Below, one piece after another: positions 45,712 to 57,802 of a DNA stretch of 64,000 bases. The notes under the pieces are model-generated. The model saw only the letters and a program-made list of their open reading frames with translations, was not told where the DNA came from and made no database searches. The number at the start of each line of letters is the position of its first letter. Within the stretch, counting starts at the first letter, position 1. The stretch is from Linnemannia hyalina (taxonomy: Eukaryota; Mortierellomycota; Mortierellomycetes; Mortierellales; Mortierellaceae), in the NCBI GenBank assembly GCA_019671135.1, contig JAHRHY010000010.1, positions 1,798,001 to 1,862,000 of the forward strand. Reading direction: 5' to 3'. Made by a program: the position numbers and the translations under genes.

Positions 45712-48700
45712 AGAGAGGCGTGAAAGAAAGACGAAAGTGGGGAGACGAGAGAAACCAAACAAGCACACAAAACCCTAAAATAATATATATTTTGACAAAC
45801 CACGACCAGGGTGTCTGAATCTGAACCTGCAAAAAGGGTTCTACCGGGCAGGCAGTTAACTGGTGGGCTACCTTGGCAACGGTTGCACCCATGTCATCGC
45901 AGCTTACTGCCGAGCATGTTATAGTTATCAAAGACAGACAATACCGCACACCATTCGTAGACGGTTGTAAAAGTGAGGTTGAGAGTAAGATGGCACCTCG
46001 CATTGATTAGTTATCTCTGGGTCAAAGACATCATCACCCATCCACTCCCTATCGACACTTGCCCAATGCATTCGTCTCCTCAGTTCATAATTCATTTTTC
46101 ATTTCAGCTGTTGCTCTCTTCATCTCATATGCCTTTTTTTTCCATTTCTTCTTTCCTTTCCTTTCCTTTCCTTGGGTACCTCCCTTTCTTTACCAAGCCC
46201 TGCGTAGCTTCGCCATGGCCCTGCCTGTCCTTCCTATCCATGCCATCCTATCCCCTACCACGCTCCTCTTCCTTGTATGGTTGTGGTTTTCTGCCTGTCC
46301 TCTTTCCTTCGTTCTTTTTCCTACAAGAACGAGAGTTGAATGACAAACCAAAAGGTGCGCACCCCCTTTATTTTGTGCATCCGAGCAAATCAACCCTCTT
46401 CAAAATCACCGAATGAAGCCATTGAATAGGAATCGAATCGTGAAAAGGCATTGAGAAAATTGGGCGAATAGCCGTTTTCGGGATCCCATTTCCCACCTTC
46501 CTCCTTTCATTTGGTTGTTGTTTTTTGATTGTTGGATCTTGAACAAAGATGATGATGAACGAAAAGAAGAAGAGAACTCAAAGGGGAAATGAACAGCCAG
46601 GAGCGGAGTTGGAGCACACGCGAGAATACCCAAAAGAAAAAAGTGTAAAAAACGGCAGTGGACCCGGACTCTCATCTCCTTCTCGGTCGTTGAACTTTTT
46701 TATTCTTTTCTTTCATGATAACCTATCACGATTCAATCAATTCAACATATGCCAGCGCCTGGTCGAGGGCCTGGTCAATCCACTCCTTTGATGAGTGGAT
46801 AAGTAGCGACGAACAAGGAATGAGTTTGAGTCGAATTGAATGAGTGCGCACCATCCACTCTTATCATCGTCATCCTACCGTTTCTGTCTGCGCCGAATCG
46901 ACAAGATTTGCCACGCACCCATACCTGTCTCACAAAGGAACACATCCCTTCTTTGTTTCCTCTTTCCTTTCCCCTGCCGCCCTTCCCCTGGTCTCTCGTG
47001 ATCCTTTTGTTTGTATGTGAGCACATCTCTCTTTTCCCCCTTCGTTGTTTACTGTTGGGAAACACATTCAACGATTGAAAGAGCTCTCCCTTTCTTTGCT
47101 CTCTTGTCCACTTTTTCTCTCTCTTCGTATCCCCTGTGGTGGTACGAAAGAACACTCTATTCAGGCACAGCCTGCCACTCACGACATCCAAGAAGCACAA
47201 CCTGCACAATCACTGAAAGCAACTACCAATGTCAAGGAGAAGGTACCACATATACCCTTGCTTGTTGGCTATTCTGCTTGGTCGACTTACCAGATTGGAC
47301 ACTTGCCGCTATTCACCCTCTCCCTACTTTCCCTTCATCTCCCCCTCCCTCTCCCCTGCTGGCCGATCGATCCAGTATGTTTCTTCATGCCTTGTGCCCT
47401 TATCCTCCTCACCTTTGTCTCTCGACACGCTGCAAACCTCCTCTCTCTTCTCAATTACTGTCAGGCCCTCAGTTTCTTTCACGAACAAGGCGTGTCTCGA
47501 TCTGGTCCGCATGCCTCTCACTTTGTTTGTTTGCCCTGAGTCCCTCGTTAGTATTTTATCCTCCCTCCCCTACATTCATCCCCTCTTTTTTTTTCCCGCT
47601 GAACATGCAAATTTGTGTTTGTTGTTGTGCTGCATTCCCATGAGCTCTCTCCCATAACGGCACACAAATCAAGACCGGCCCAAAGATGGCGGGGAGGAGA
47701 GGGGTGAGGACAAGGGAAGGTGGGCGGAGGGCTGAAGAGAGGGACAGACAGAGATGTACTGTTGTTATTCGTTGCTGTTTACCATGAACAATTGGCTTTC
47801 CCATTGACCACAGTCCTGCGTTTTTTTTTTGCAGATGCACATGATAATATTGGACAGCCACAAACAAGAAAACACACACACGCACCTCCACACACACAAA
47901 CAAACAAACAAACAAACAAACAAACAAACAAACGCAAAATGAAAAAAAAGTGTTGGAGTGTTTGCCAAGCGACACTCTACTCTCCCTTTTTAACTTTGTC
48001 TCTCTTTGCTCCATCTTCCCTTCCCTTCCCTTCCCTTCCCTCTTTCCTTATTTTTCTGTGTACGAGATGGATCAAACAAACAAAGAGAATAAAAAACATG
48101 GCCATCATCGCCATCATTGTATATTGACACGCCGCGGAAGTAAGGTTAAAGAAAAGGAAGAGGGGGGTACCTAATTGTGATGGAGGCAACTCCAAGCCTA
48201 TGCATTGGGTGGCGTAACGCAAAGAAGAGTCATACAACACGCAAACGCCCGAGCCATCGATGGGAAGTTGGATGGACGGTGCTGGGAGACACGGCTTGTG
48301 GTGTGTTTGTTGCCACTTCTGTTCATGACGGGAGTCCGTCATATGGTTTTGTTGTTTTTGGTGTACAAAAATGGAGTCCATCCGAGTTTTCTTTGCCGAC
48401 CTCTGTTCTTACGTCAAGAAACGCCTAGAAGTGAGAAAAAGACGGGTGAAATCGATGGGGATAGTGAAGAGAAAAAGAAGGTTAGGGACTATCAACAACA
48501 AGATGCGGCGTCGGATTTTCGGACAATAGGAGGGAGGTCAGATGGTTGACCAAGGGAGTGCAATCGAAGGACGCGATTTGCCGTTTATTCCATAAAGTGA
48601 GGCTAAAAAGGATAGTGTGCTAGGCACTGTCCTATGCTGCAACCCCCTCCTTCTTGAGTGAGTCGAGGAGGACTGTTAAAAGATATCTCACGTGAGCCCT

Positions 48701-48986
48701 TGATTAATCGTGTCTCCTTGTTTGTCGGTCCTGCCTGTAGCTCTCAAACATGAAAAAAAAACGCGGTTGTCTTTTGCCACCAACGTTTTGCCATCGTTCA
48801 CTCCTCCATTGTCCTTTTTTCGTTTTTCTTTCACCACTCTGCCGGATCGCCTTGGTTCACCTCAACTACGACACAAACGCCTTGTACTCACCACTCGCCA
48901 CATTCACACCTCACACCTCGAACTCATTCTTACCTCTGCATTCCACAAAAAGCCCTCCTCGGTGATTACACAAACACACGCACAAC
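45350..48986. other. 3.6-kb divergent intergenic region (aminopeptidase / HUS1)
   Basis: Holds a (GA)n microsatellite at 45658-45709, a (CAAA)n array at 47896-47935 and long C/T-rich tracts. No open frame with recognisable sequence was found on either strand. The regulatory DNA of both flanking genes must lie here. Confidence 0.5.
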
Positions 48987-50626
48987 ATGAGACTCAAGGC
49001 GACCATTCAACGAAACCTCCTCTTCTTCAGTACGAGCACCAAATAACCTTCTCTGCTACCCACAACTCTTGTCAGAGAACAGTGACCATATTATCAAAGA
49101 AAACGCCACGGCTGACAAAATACCACTCTGTGGACGTTAACAAATAGAGCTGGCACAAGCTGTAGAGAAGGTCGGCAAGTCGTTGTACATCAAGTTCTCA
49201 AAGGACTTTGTCGCCTTTGGTGCCAACCACGGTATTGGCGATGATCCAAATGAAGGAGGAGGCGGACTTCAGTGCTGGTCGTGAGTTCTCATCTTAATGT
49301 CCTGTACTCCTCTTAGACACCTATTGACTTCCGGATGATGGACGCTAACCGCCCTCCGTTTCTTTTTCTCTATGTGCTCCCATTGTTGACCCCTAGGCGA
49401 CTCCCAGCGGTAAATACCCGTCTCACACTACGCCAATCGATCATCATTCGCGACAAAAAGATCCAATCACTGATGGTCACCCTCAATTGAACCATAACAT
49501 AAATAGGGCGCGTTATTCTATGGATACCAGATTCACTCAAACTCGAACGACGAGATCAACATCGAGTTGAAGGCTGAGGACCTACTCCTGGCCATGAAGT
49601 CTGCCATTAACTCGTCCTCGGTCACCATGCGCATGACCGGTCGTACCGCTGACCCTTACCTCACCTTTGTCGTCACTACCGAGGTACTTCTTTCTTTCCA
49701 AATCATGTCAGTCCTAATTGTCGTCTCATGGTTCACCCTAGACGACAATGCTAACAACGGAACAATGCTTATAATGGAATGAATAGGATCACTTGGGGAA
49801 TGCGAGGCCGATTACGCTTGACATCCCCATCCTCAAGATTCTGACAGCGTCAGGAGCAGAGGACACTCACGCATTCGATGAACCGGGTATCGACGACCCA
49901 GATGTATACATCATGCCTCCGCAACTGGATCGACTCCGGAATATGCTGACGAGTTACAAGGGTCTTTGTGACTATGTGGTCATCTCTGCTAACCTTCAGG
50001 GTGACATGGTCTTTACTACTTCAAACGGAGATATCCTTGATGACCGTGATGTTCCCTCCTTGACTCCTCCTCAAACACGCACATTATCTTCTGGATCGCG
50101 TCGAGGTGGTGGTAATGAGCCCAGTGCGACTGAGCAGATCATGAGACGGTATGGAGAAGCAGAGAAGGCTCAGGTCGAGACCCGGTTCTCGAACCTCTTC
50201 AACCCACCTCTGGCAGAGGCGCCTCAGAGAAATACTGATGGGACGTATGACAGCAGGCGTGATGAGCTGAAGGCGGATAGGACGATTAATCGGCCGGGCA
50301 AATTTGACAGTGTCATGATCCGAGTCTCGGATCTGCAGCGTGTCCTCCAGAGCCAGAACGTCCGTCCCCAAAACGTCATCTGCAGTAAGTTCTTCTTGTC
50401 GTTATTGTTGTTCTGGGTCATCGTAGGAGTGACCAAGTGAAAGAGAGAGGAAGAAGGAACAAAAAAGATGTTATGCTTACTCTTTCCTTTTTTTCTTTTT
50501 TTTTTTGCTTTGTTGCGGATGTGTGTAGGTTTGCTAGACAACCAGTCGATCCTGTTTATGGTGTACATGCGAGACACGGATAATGCGACCCTCGTCTATT
50601 TTATCCCCCAGGCCGGCTGCATCTGA
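48987..50626 (+). CDS. HUS1: Checkpoint clamp subunit HUS1 (9-1-1 complex)
   Basis: PCNA-like subunit of the Rad9-Hus1-Rad1 DNA-damage clamp. Six exons: 48987-49029, 49148-49280, 49397-49409, 49507-49683, 49787-50384 and 50529-50626. They are in phase and give 353 residues. The N-terminus is MRLKATIQRNLLFFKLAQAV then EKVGKSLYIKFSKDFVAFGA; GGGGLQCWSRLPAGALFYG resembles the Hus1 'VWSQLP..IF' region. INIELKAEDLLLAMKSAINS matches the Hus1 'EIYIELLPENL..ALRSA' block, and HLGNARPITLDIPILKIL the segment before the interdomain loop. The end, ILFMVYMRDTDNATLVYFIP, is the typical last strand. A probable disordered insertion sits in exon 5 (TPPQTRTLSSGSRRGGGNEP). Exon 3 is only 13 nt. Confidence 0.85.
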
Positions 50627-53600
50627 CCCTCTTTTTGACGCCCTCACTAAACCAGGTAGTAGTACGTACAATACATACACGACATTTCTTTCATTTTTTT
50701 GCATACCTACGATCCACAGCCGCCTATGGTTGCTAATTGGTTCAAGATGACTATCAACTGTCACTTTCTCATGTTTGTGCGGGTGACCCACTTATCCATC
50801 CCTCGCATTTCCTCACTTGGCACCTGTTTCTTCTTTGATCATGGTCCGCCTTCCACCTACAACATATGAATCAGGACCTGCATCTTTGCCGTTAATTGGT
50901 ACCTGAAAAATTGAGCCAATGGGAGGGCACGGTTGCTAAATTGATTTTTGATTTCTTGGTCACAAATGAACTGGGAAGTGGCACGCGGCATGGAGTAAGG
51001 CGGGAGAGGGGGACAGGGCAGAGTATACCGCTCCGCTAGAGGCATGGTGCGGGAGAAAGAAGAATGTTGCTGACAGGCTAAGAAATGTAATTAAGTGCAT
51101 AGAGAGGCTAGCTACTGGTGGCAGGAAATAGGGGCGGTCAAATAGCGACTTTACAAGAGAGCTAATATCTACAGGAGAGAAAAATGGGGTGTGGGAACTA
51201 AAAACAAAAAGATAAAGAGGGGGCTGTGAGCAGGTAGGTGGCTGTTCGAAAAAGAAACAAAGAGTCCATTAGACGCAAAAGAAGGGGCTCTCAGAGAGGA
51301 TGGGCGGGATACTACTACTGTGAGGCTGTAACGACTAGGTTGTCGAGAGCATGGTCAATGGGTCTATCACTGCCAATTGCTTGGGGCATGTAATGGACAA
51401 GGTGGCTGGAGGGATCTGTGACTAGCAATGACTAGAGAGACGGCTCACCAGCATAGCATTGCACGATACAAAAGGGGGAAGAGAAAAAAGGCAGGGGACG
51501 CGGGAGGGAGGGATGAGGGTACCTGCACATACCTCTTGTCTGCAAGCCATCTACTTTGCAATATCTCGGGTGTAAGTTCGGTAAGATGTATGAGTACCGT
51601 GGAGAGATGGTCGGGAAGCATAAATGACGAGGTGACAAATAAACAAACAGAGAGATGAGCGAGATTGTAGGGGGAGAGGGGTAACAGGAGCAATTTGTCA
51701 ATGTCAGGATCAGGACTACCGATGATGACCACTACGGGCGTTGCAGTACGTTGTCGTTATATTGTATGCATGGTGCATGCGGGTCATAATTGCGATGGAA
51801 CAGCGGGAATGAGTCAGTCAATGGCCCTCATTATATGCCTATACTCCTGACCTGTCCCTATACATGTCTAGTGCGTTCCAACCATACATCCCCTGCACAC
51901 TGTACTCATAACAGGAAGTTGAGTAGTGTTCCCCCTTGTTTCAAGTTGAAATGGATAATTTGTCTGTTTTGTGCCTGAGATCGAAAAAGAGGGAAATGGG
52001 CATTTATCACCCCTCCCCTCTTTGTGTCTGCATTCTGGAAGAAATTTAACTTTATTGCCGCTTGGGGCGCTGATAATTGATTTTCTTGGAGTGGGTCAGA
52101 AACGATTAGGACAGAACGCAACTGAGGGCAATGTCTCTCCCTCTTGATATTGGTGTGGTCAAGAAAGAGAAAAGTCGGTTAAAAAGTACAGTGAAAAGGA
52201 GGTGACTGAATGCCTTTTTTTCCTTATTGTTTCTGTTTATTGCGACGGAAGGTGATAAAAACCCCAAAGAAATCAAGCGAAAAAGCAGGGGGCCGGAGTG
52301 AGTGACATAAAAATTGAGAGCATTGGGTGGATGTGAGTTAGACATTCACATACAGAGTGACACACAGACCAGGATGCGGCTCTTTTTCTCACCTTGCTCT
52401 GATATCGTTTATGTAAACCAAGGTGCATCAATGAGCAGTTGGGTGAGAAAGGGGAACAATGTCATGTTAGCAAAGGGGATATATGTATTCTCTCAAACAG
52501 AAAGCAAGCAAGAAAGGGGACGGCGTTAGGGATCGATGGTTCTTTGTTCCCCATCTCTCATTCAGTTGTTGATCCAGTCAGTTGAACTTACTTGCGATTG
52601 TTTAGCGACATAAGACAAAAGGCATACAGAAAAAGGCGAGGAAGAGGAAGAAATAGGAGAAGGATTGTTTATTTACTTTGACGGGGGGTCATTCGTCCGT
52701 TGGTGACATGGCGTTGGAGTGTAATATCGAGTTACATTATGTGACAGGAAGGAATCAATTGGCACCATGGATAGGGCGTGTTTGTGTTGTTGGTGTCACC
52801 ATCCCTTTTATGTTGTCCAACCTTCCGTTAGAACATTTTATGGCAGGACCAGTCCATGCTCTTGTTCCCTTTCTACTCTTTTCTCTTTACCACGTTCCTT
52901 TGCCTTTCTTCCTTTCCTCCCAATCTGCCTGCCGGCTGCTTGTAGTATTAGAGTCAACAGTGCAATCTCCCGCTGGCCGGCTGTATTACCTTACCTTTTC
53001 TACCTATGTCTTCCCTTGTTGATTCACTCCGATGTCCACATCACAAATTAGTCTTTACCGTTCGTTGACATTCTGATCTGACACATAAACAAACAATCGA
53101 CAAGGCGCACCCTGACCACGACCGCTTTGCCTTACTGCATGCATGCCGATAATTTATTTCGTTTCGCATCTACATTAATTTACATTTGACCATTTGACCT
53201 CCCTGTGCTGCAGTAACACGCCCTGTTCTTCCCAAACCCTATTCTATCCCCTCATTTTTTTTGCTGCGATTTGATTTTCTCCGTTCTCCTGCCTTTAATT
53301 TACATTCAATTTGTTCGATCACACCTTATTCTTCCTTGCCTTGTTGTTTGTTTTGCTTGTTTTCCCCTCTTCTCTTTCGGTATAAAAAGCAAAGGATGCC
53401 CCCAGTCGACATGACTTTTCCTCCTCCTTCTTTTCTTTTTCCTTCACCCTCATACACTGTACAGCTTCCTTCTCTTTCTTGTTTATAGTAATACCCTAAT
53501 CCTTCACTCCCTTCCACAGCTCAACAGTCTCAACCTGCACGATCCACTCCATCAACCTTATTCTTTCCTTCTCCTATCGTTACACACCATTTAATCCCTC

Positions 53601-53704
53601 GCCGCCACAAACACAGAGCAACAACATCAACCACCTCTTGTACAGACTCCTTCCTACTCCTCCCAAACGCACCCTTCCGTTCCCCACCCACAGCATCTAC
53701 AACA
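50627..53704. other. 3.1-kb intergenic region, no gene seen
   Basis: Mixed-composition DNA; C/T-rich from about 52850 up to the next start codon (likely promoter/leader). A GGTATAAAAAGC TATA-like element lies at 53379-53390. No convincing open frame, RNA gene or repeat was recognised. Confidence 0.45.
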
Positions 53705-55510
53705 ATGGGTGACATCCCGCGTAACACCAACCCCTTCCCGACAACCCCCCCACCGGCGCCCAAAACCACCACCACCACCAGCGAAAAAACTACCACCACC
53801 ACCGACGAAAAACCAACCACCACTACGACAGCAAGTGCTATTACCACTACCCACGCTCCGTCACCCATCGTCACATCCTCAGTAATCAAATCTGCAACTT
53901 CAGATTCACACTCAATCTCGGCCTCCTTCTCCTCGTCCGCACTCGTGTCTCCCTCCACGACACCATCCCCATTGACGGCACTCCCGGTGTCCAAAGGCGA
54001 CGACGACCTGTTCGGTCGACCCGCGACCGTAGGCGGGTTCAACATGACGGCGGGCATCTTAATCTATGGATCCTTCGTAGTCCTCTTTGTTGCGGCAGTC
54101 GGATTCGCGACAGTGCATCGTCTCCGGACTCGACGTGCTTTCCGGTTGAAGCAGATGGCGACCCAGGAGGGGCCTGGTCATGGGAACGATGACGGAGAGA
54201 GTGGACGAAGAGGTTTGCCGAGAGGACTTGTTGGTGGTATTGGAGGCACGGGTGAGAAGAGGATGTATATGGATGAAGATTTGAAGTTGGAGTTTGGGGA
54301 TGATGAGAAGGAGAATATGGGTGCGGTGAGGGGGATGGAGGATGAGGAGGAGGATATGTACACTTATCCTAACCGAAGTGAGTTGTTCAAGAAGGCTTCT
54401 ATGAGTCGCAAGGCTTTGATGACCGACGCTGCCCCTGCGGCGACTTCTCCTCCTTTGAAGGCTGTTTCTACTACCAACGCCAACACTCCTTCTGCCAGGG
54501 CTGCGAAACGCGCCTCATCGTCTTCTACGTCTTCTTCCAGATCCAAGAGATTGTCATCCGCCCAAGAGTACGATATCTACACCTCAGGTTCCCGTGGCGG
54601 TGTCATGACCGCCGCTGCAGCCGTCGCAGCCCTCGACCGTCCCAAGGCCGCCATCTCCAACCCCGTCGTCCGCTTTGAAGATACCGATTCAACCATGGGC
54701 AGCATCCTCATCTCCCGCCCATCCTTCAGCAAGACCACCTCCATCGCAAGCTCCGACGATCTTGACCACATGACCTCCTACAGCCCCGAACCCGTCCTCC
54801 TCGAAATCGACGACGAATCCGACTACTCCTCCCCTCCCTTGCGCGAATCCCCCTCATCCCTCGACACCACCTACAAGGTCCTGACAACCCTCCCGCCAGC
54901 AGCCTACCAATCCCGTGGCCAACAGGGGTACATGGCTCCCACCCAGAGCAGCACTACCCAACAGAAGCGTCAATCCCCTCCACCACCCCCCAAATCCCTC
55001 AAACGTCTCTCCCCCGTCTCGACCGCCGGAGCGACACTCGCCAAGAACTACCAGCAAGCCCACCCCATCGCCTCGACCGCCAAACTGGGCCCTACCAAGA
55101 CTTCTACGGCCCCCGCTGTCTCTACCGCCGCCCTGTCGCGCTCCAACACCCTCCGCACCGGATTCACATCCACATCCGCCCGCGGTGCCAACAATAATGG
55201 TCTCAAGCGCTCCAGCAGTACCAGCACCACGTCCTCCATTTCTTCGTTGGCTTCGTCCAAGACCGGTCGCTCGGGCAACATCTACTATAACGCGTCGCAT
55301 TATGGCCGGTCCGAGTTCTCGCCTGCAGAGAACAGGAAGGAAATCGACACGGACAAGTACCCGGTTCCGATTTTGAGGTCCACAAGCACACGCTTGCCTA
55401 TGGAGATGCGGAAGGGTGGTGCTCCTGCTATTGCTACTGCTGCTGCTACTACTACTACTACTACTACTACTACTGGGTATAACAGCAACGATGCTAGCAA
55501 CTACTTTTAG
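53705..55510 (+). CDS. Single-pass membrane protein with Ser/Thr-rich N-terminus, function unknown
   Basis: Uninterrupted 601-residue frame, start MGDIPRNTNPFPTTPPP. Residues ~15-95 are Thr/Ser/Pro-rich and likely heavily O-glycosylated if outside the cell. There is one hydrophobic helix at about 115-137 (AGILIYGSFVVLFVAAVGFA) followed by basic HRLRTRRAFRLK, which argues for N-terminus outside, C-terminus in the cytosol. No cleavable N-terminal signal is visible. The remaining ~460 residues are Ser/Thr/Pro-rich and disordered, with VVRFEDTDSTMGS and acidic patches, ending in a (Thr)n stretch encoded by an ACT run. The plan resembles cell-wall stress sensors (Mid2/Wsc-like) or polarity proteins. 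No Wsc domain is present, so no function is assigned. Apparently intronless, unlike its neighbours. Confidence 0.7.
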   Translation: MGDIPRNTNPFPTTPPPAPKTTTTTSEKTTTTTDEKPTTTTTASAITTTHAPSPIVTSSVIKSATSDSHSISASFSSSALVSPSTTPSPLTALPVSKGDDDLFGRPATVGGFNMTAGILIYGSFVVLFVAAVGFATVHRLRTRRAFRLKQMATQEGPGHGNDDGESGRRGLPRGLVGGIGGTGEKRMYMDEDLKLEFGDDEKENMGAVRGMEDEEEDMYTYPNRSELFKKASMSRKALMTDAAPAATSPPLKAVSTTNANTPSARAAKRASSSSTSSSRSKRLSSAQEYDIYTSGSRGGVMTAAAAVAALDRPKAAISNPVVRFEDTDSTMGSILISRPSFSKTTSIASSDDLDHMTSYSPEPVLLEIDDESDYSSPPLRESPSSLDTTYKVLTTLPPAAYQSRGQQGYMAPTQSSTTQQKRQSPPPPPKSLKRLSPVSTAGATLAKNYQQAHPIASTAKLGPTKTSTAPAVSTAALSRSNTLRTGFTSTSARGANNNGLKRSSSTSTTSSISSLASSKTGRSGNIYYNASHYGRSEFSPAENRKEIDTDKYPVPILRSTSTRLPMEMRKGGAPAIATAAATTTTTTTTTGYNSNDASNYF

Positions 55511-56559
55511 ATGTACAGAAACCCAAAAAACTGCATTGTGTGAGTGTCCAGCTTGTACAGAAAGCACCAACATTATATATAGTAACATAAAATAAAATGA
55601 AAAAGAAGAAAAACCGTCATCAGGGGGGGGGGGGGGTGCCTTCGAAGTGAAAAGAGAAATGATGCTGAAAGAAAAACGAGAAGGGAAGGAGGGCAATGCA
55701 AAGGAAGGTGGCAAAACTAGATAAAACTTCTAGTATCCGCGCGCTGTGCTAAATAATTAGAATTGTCCAGCGAACGTGTAAGAATAGAAGGGGGCGGATC
55801 TTCTTCTTCAAACAACACGGTCAAATACTTTTGGAATCATCTTGTTTGAAGGGACGTTACACAGACATACAACCTATAATAGTCGCGATATTTTTAATGT
55901 GACATGAAAAAAGGAGAATGGAGGAGTGTCTGTGATGAGCAAGAGGACCAGTTGAACGGCCAAAAAAAAAGAGAATCCCTCTCTGATCGCGTACATCACA
56001 CAAGAGAAAACATTCAAACAAGCAAAGAGTAACACCTTACGATCCAAGGTCTGGTACCGACAACATGGACAGCGAGCATGTAGGCCTTGTGAACCGCGAC
56101 CATAAACTACTGTGACAAAATCATCGTACAGACATTTTTTCTAGTTCATACTCCAAGACGCCCCGATAGCTCAATTCCGATATCACTCCCTCGTCATCGT
56201 CCATCATTCGAGTCCTAAAAAGTGACAGGGGATGTCAACTGGAGTGACTCCAAAGAACTGTGATGATGAGTGGGGAAGGGCTGAAAAGAAAGTTTAGGGG
56301 CGAGCAACCAACGGAAAACAAGAGCGTACATCGAACAGGCGAAAACATGGGATGAGAAATACCATCCATTGGATGATCTGATAACTACAACGTACCGCCG
56401 CCGGACGGGTTCTCCTAGAGATGCCAGATGAACACGACCAGATGGCGCTACATTTCACAAGCAAAGCAAAGCAGCCACTGACCTTTGATGTAACACAAAA
56501 GAAAAACAAACCATTCAAGAACAACTACCAATTCAGTATCTAGGACTCGCAAAATAAAT
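55511..56559. other. Intergenic region between membrane protein gene and satellite block 2
   Basis: A G-run at 55623-55636 and AT-rich DNA; no gene recognised. Confidence 0.45.
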
Positions 56560-57054
56560 AGACTCATTCCTAATTCACTCGAATCCATGTCCTCCATGGC
56601 CGTCATTCACTTGTTCACCCCGTCAAAGCATTGTGTTTGTACTTATGTTTTATTATTCCGACTATATAGCAGACTATGCTAATCGCTATGTAAGTAGACC
56701 CGCCGCTAGTCAGTGACCCTCTCCTTTCTCCTTCTCACTCCTCATCCGAAGCAAGAAAAGAGAGAGACACCGTCCAGGGCACACCACGAGGAGGTCGCGG
56801 GTTCAATTTGGTGCCCCAAACAAAAACAGCTCCCCCCAAAGCTTCTCCAAACGGAGTCGACTTGAAGGGATTAGAAAAACAAACCCAGGCTCAGAACTGT
56901 ACTCACGCTATATTCGGCCGAAAGTAGCAATCATCCTTGCCCAAATTTGAGGAAGGCGTGTCACAATGTGGCTGCGCCTTCCTATTTATCTCTCATTGTC
57001 CCGTTTGTCCTGTTTGTCGTGTTGTTGAGATGCATCACAATGTGGTAGTCAGGT
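56560..57054. repeat. Left inverted arm of satellite block 2 (short)
   Basis: 56560-56665 is a diverged version of 29400-29500. From about 56670 to 57050 it is nearly identical to 29500-29880 (shared GACCCGCCGCTAGTCAGTGA, GTCGCGGGTTCAATTTGG). It is the inverted counterpart of 59720-60010. It lacks the outer part and the protease fragment present in block 1. Confidence 0.85.
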
Positions 57055-57785
57055 TCTCGTGTTGTTGTGTTGTTGTGTTGTTGTGTTGTTGTGTTGTTGT
57101 GTTGTGGCGTTGTTGTGCTGTCGTCTTGTTGTTTTGCTGTGTTGTCGTGTTGTTGTGTTGTTGTGTTGTCGTTTTGTTGTGTTGTCGTGTTGCTGTCTTG
57201 TTGTGTTGTGGTGTTGTGGTGTTGTGGTGTTCTCGTATTCTCGTGTTGTCGTATTGTCGTGTTGCTGTCTTGTTGTGTTGTTGTACTGTCGTGTTGTTGT
57301 TTTCTTGTTTTGTTGTATTGTTGTGTTGTTGTGTTGTTGTGTTGTCGTGTTGTTGTGTTGTTGTGTTATCGTGTTGTTGTGTTGTGGCGTTGTTGTGCTG
57401 TGGTGTTGTCGTGTTGTCGTGTTGTTGCGTTGTTGTATTGTCGTATTGTTGTATTGTCGTATTGTCGTATTGTTGTGTTGTCGTTTTGTCATTTTGTCCT
57501 GTTGTTGTGTTGTTGTGTCGTTGTGTTCTCGTGTTGTCGTATTGTCGTATTGTTGTGTTCTCGTGTTGTTGTATTGTTGTGTTGTCGTGTCGTTGTGTTG
57601 TTGTGTTGTCGTGTTGTTGTGTTGTTGTGTTGTCGTGTTGTTGTGCTGTGGTGTTGTCGTGTTGTCGTGTTCTCGTGTTGTCGTGTTGTCGTGTTGTCGT
57701 ATTGTTGTGTTGTTGTGTTGTCGTATTGTTGTGTTGTCGTGTTGTTGTGTTGTCGTGTTGTTGTGTTGTTGTTTTGTTGAGTTGT
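57055..57785. repeat. Pentanucleotide-based satellite array, block 2
   Basis: About 0.73 kb of TGTTG/TCGTG/TTGTC steps as in block 1, again open in several frames on both strands by composition only. Confidence 0.93.
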
Positions 57786-57802
57786 CGCATTGTCGTGTTG
57801 TC

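Noticed and set aside
45346..46003. Ser/Leu-rich frames over 45.6 kb
   Set aside because: Created by the (GA)n microsatellite and flanking C/T-rich DNA.
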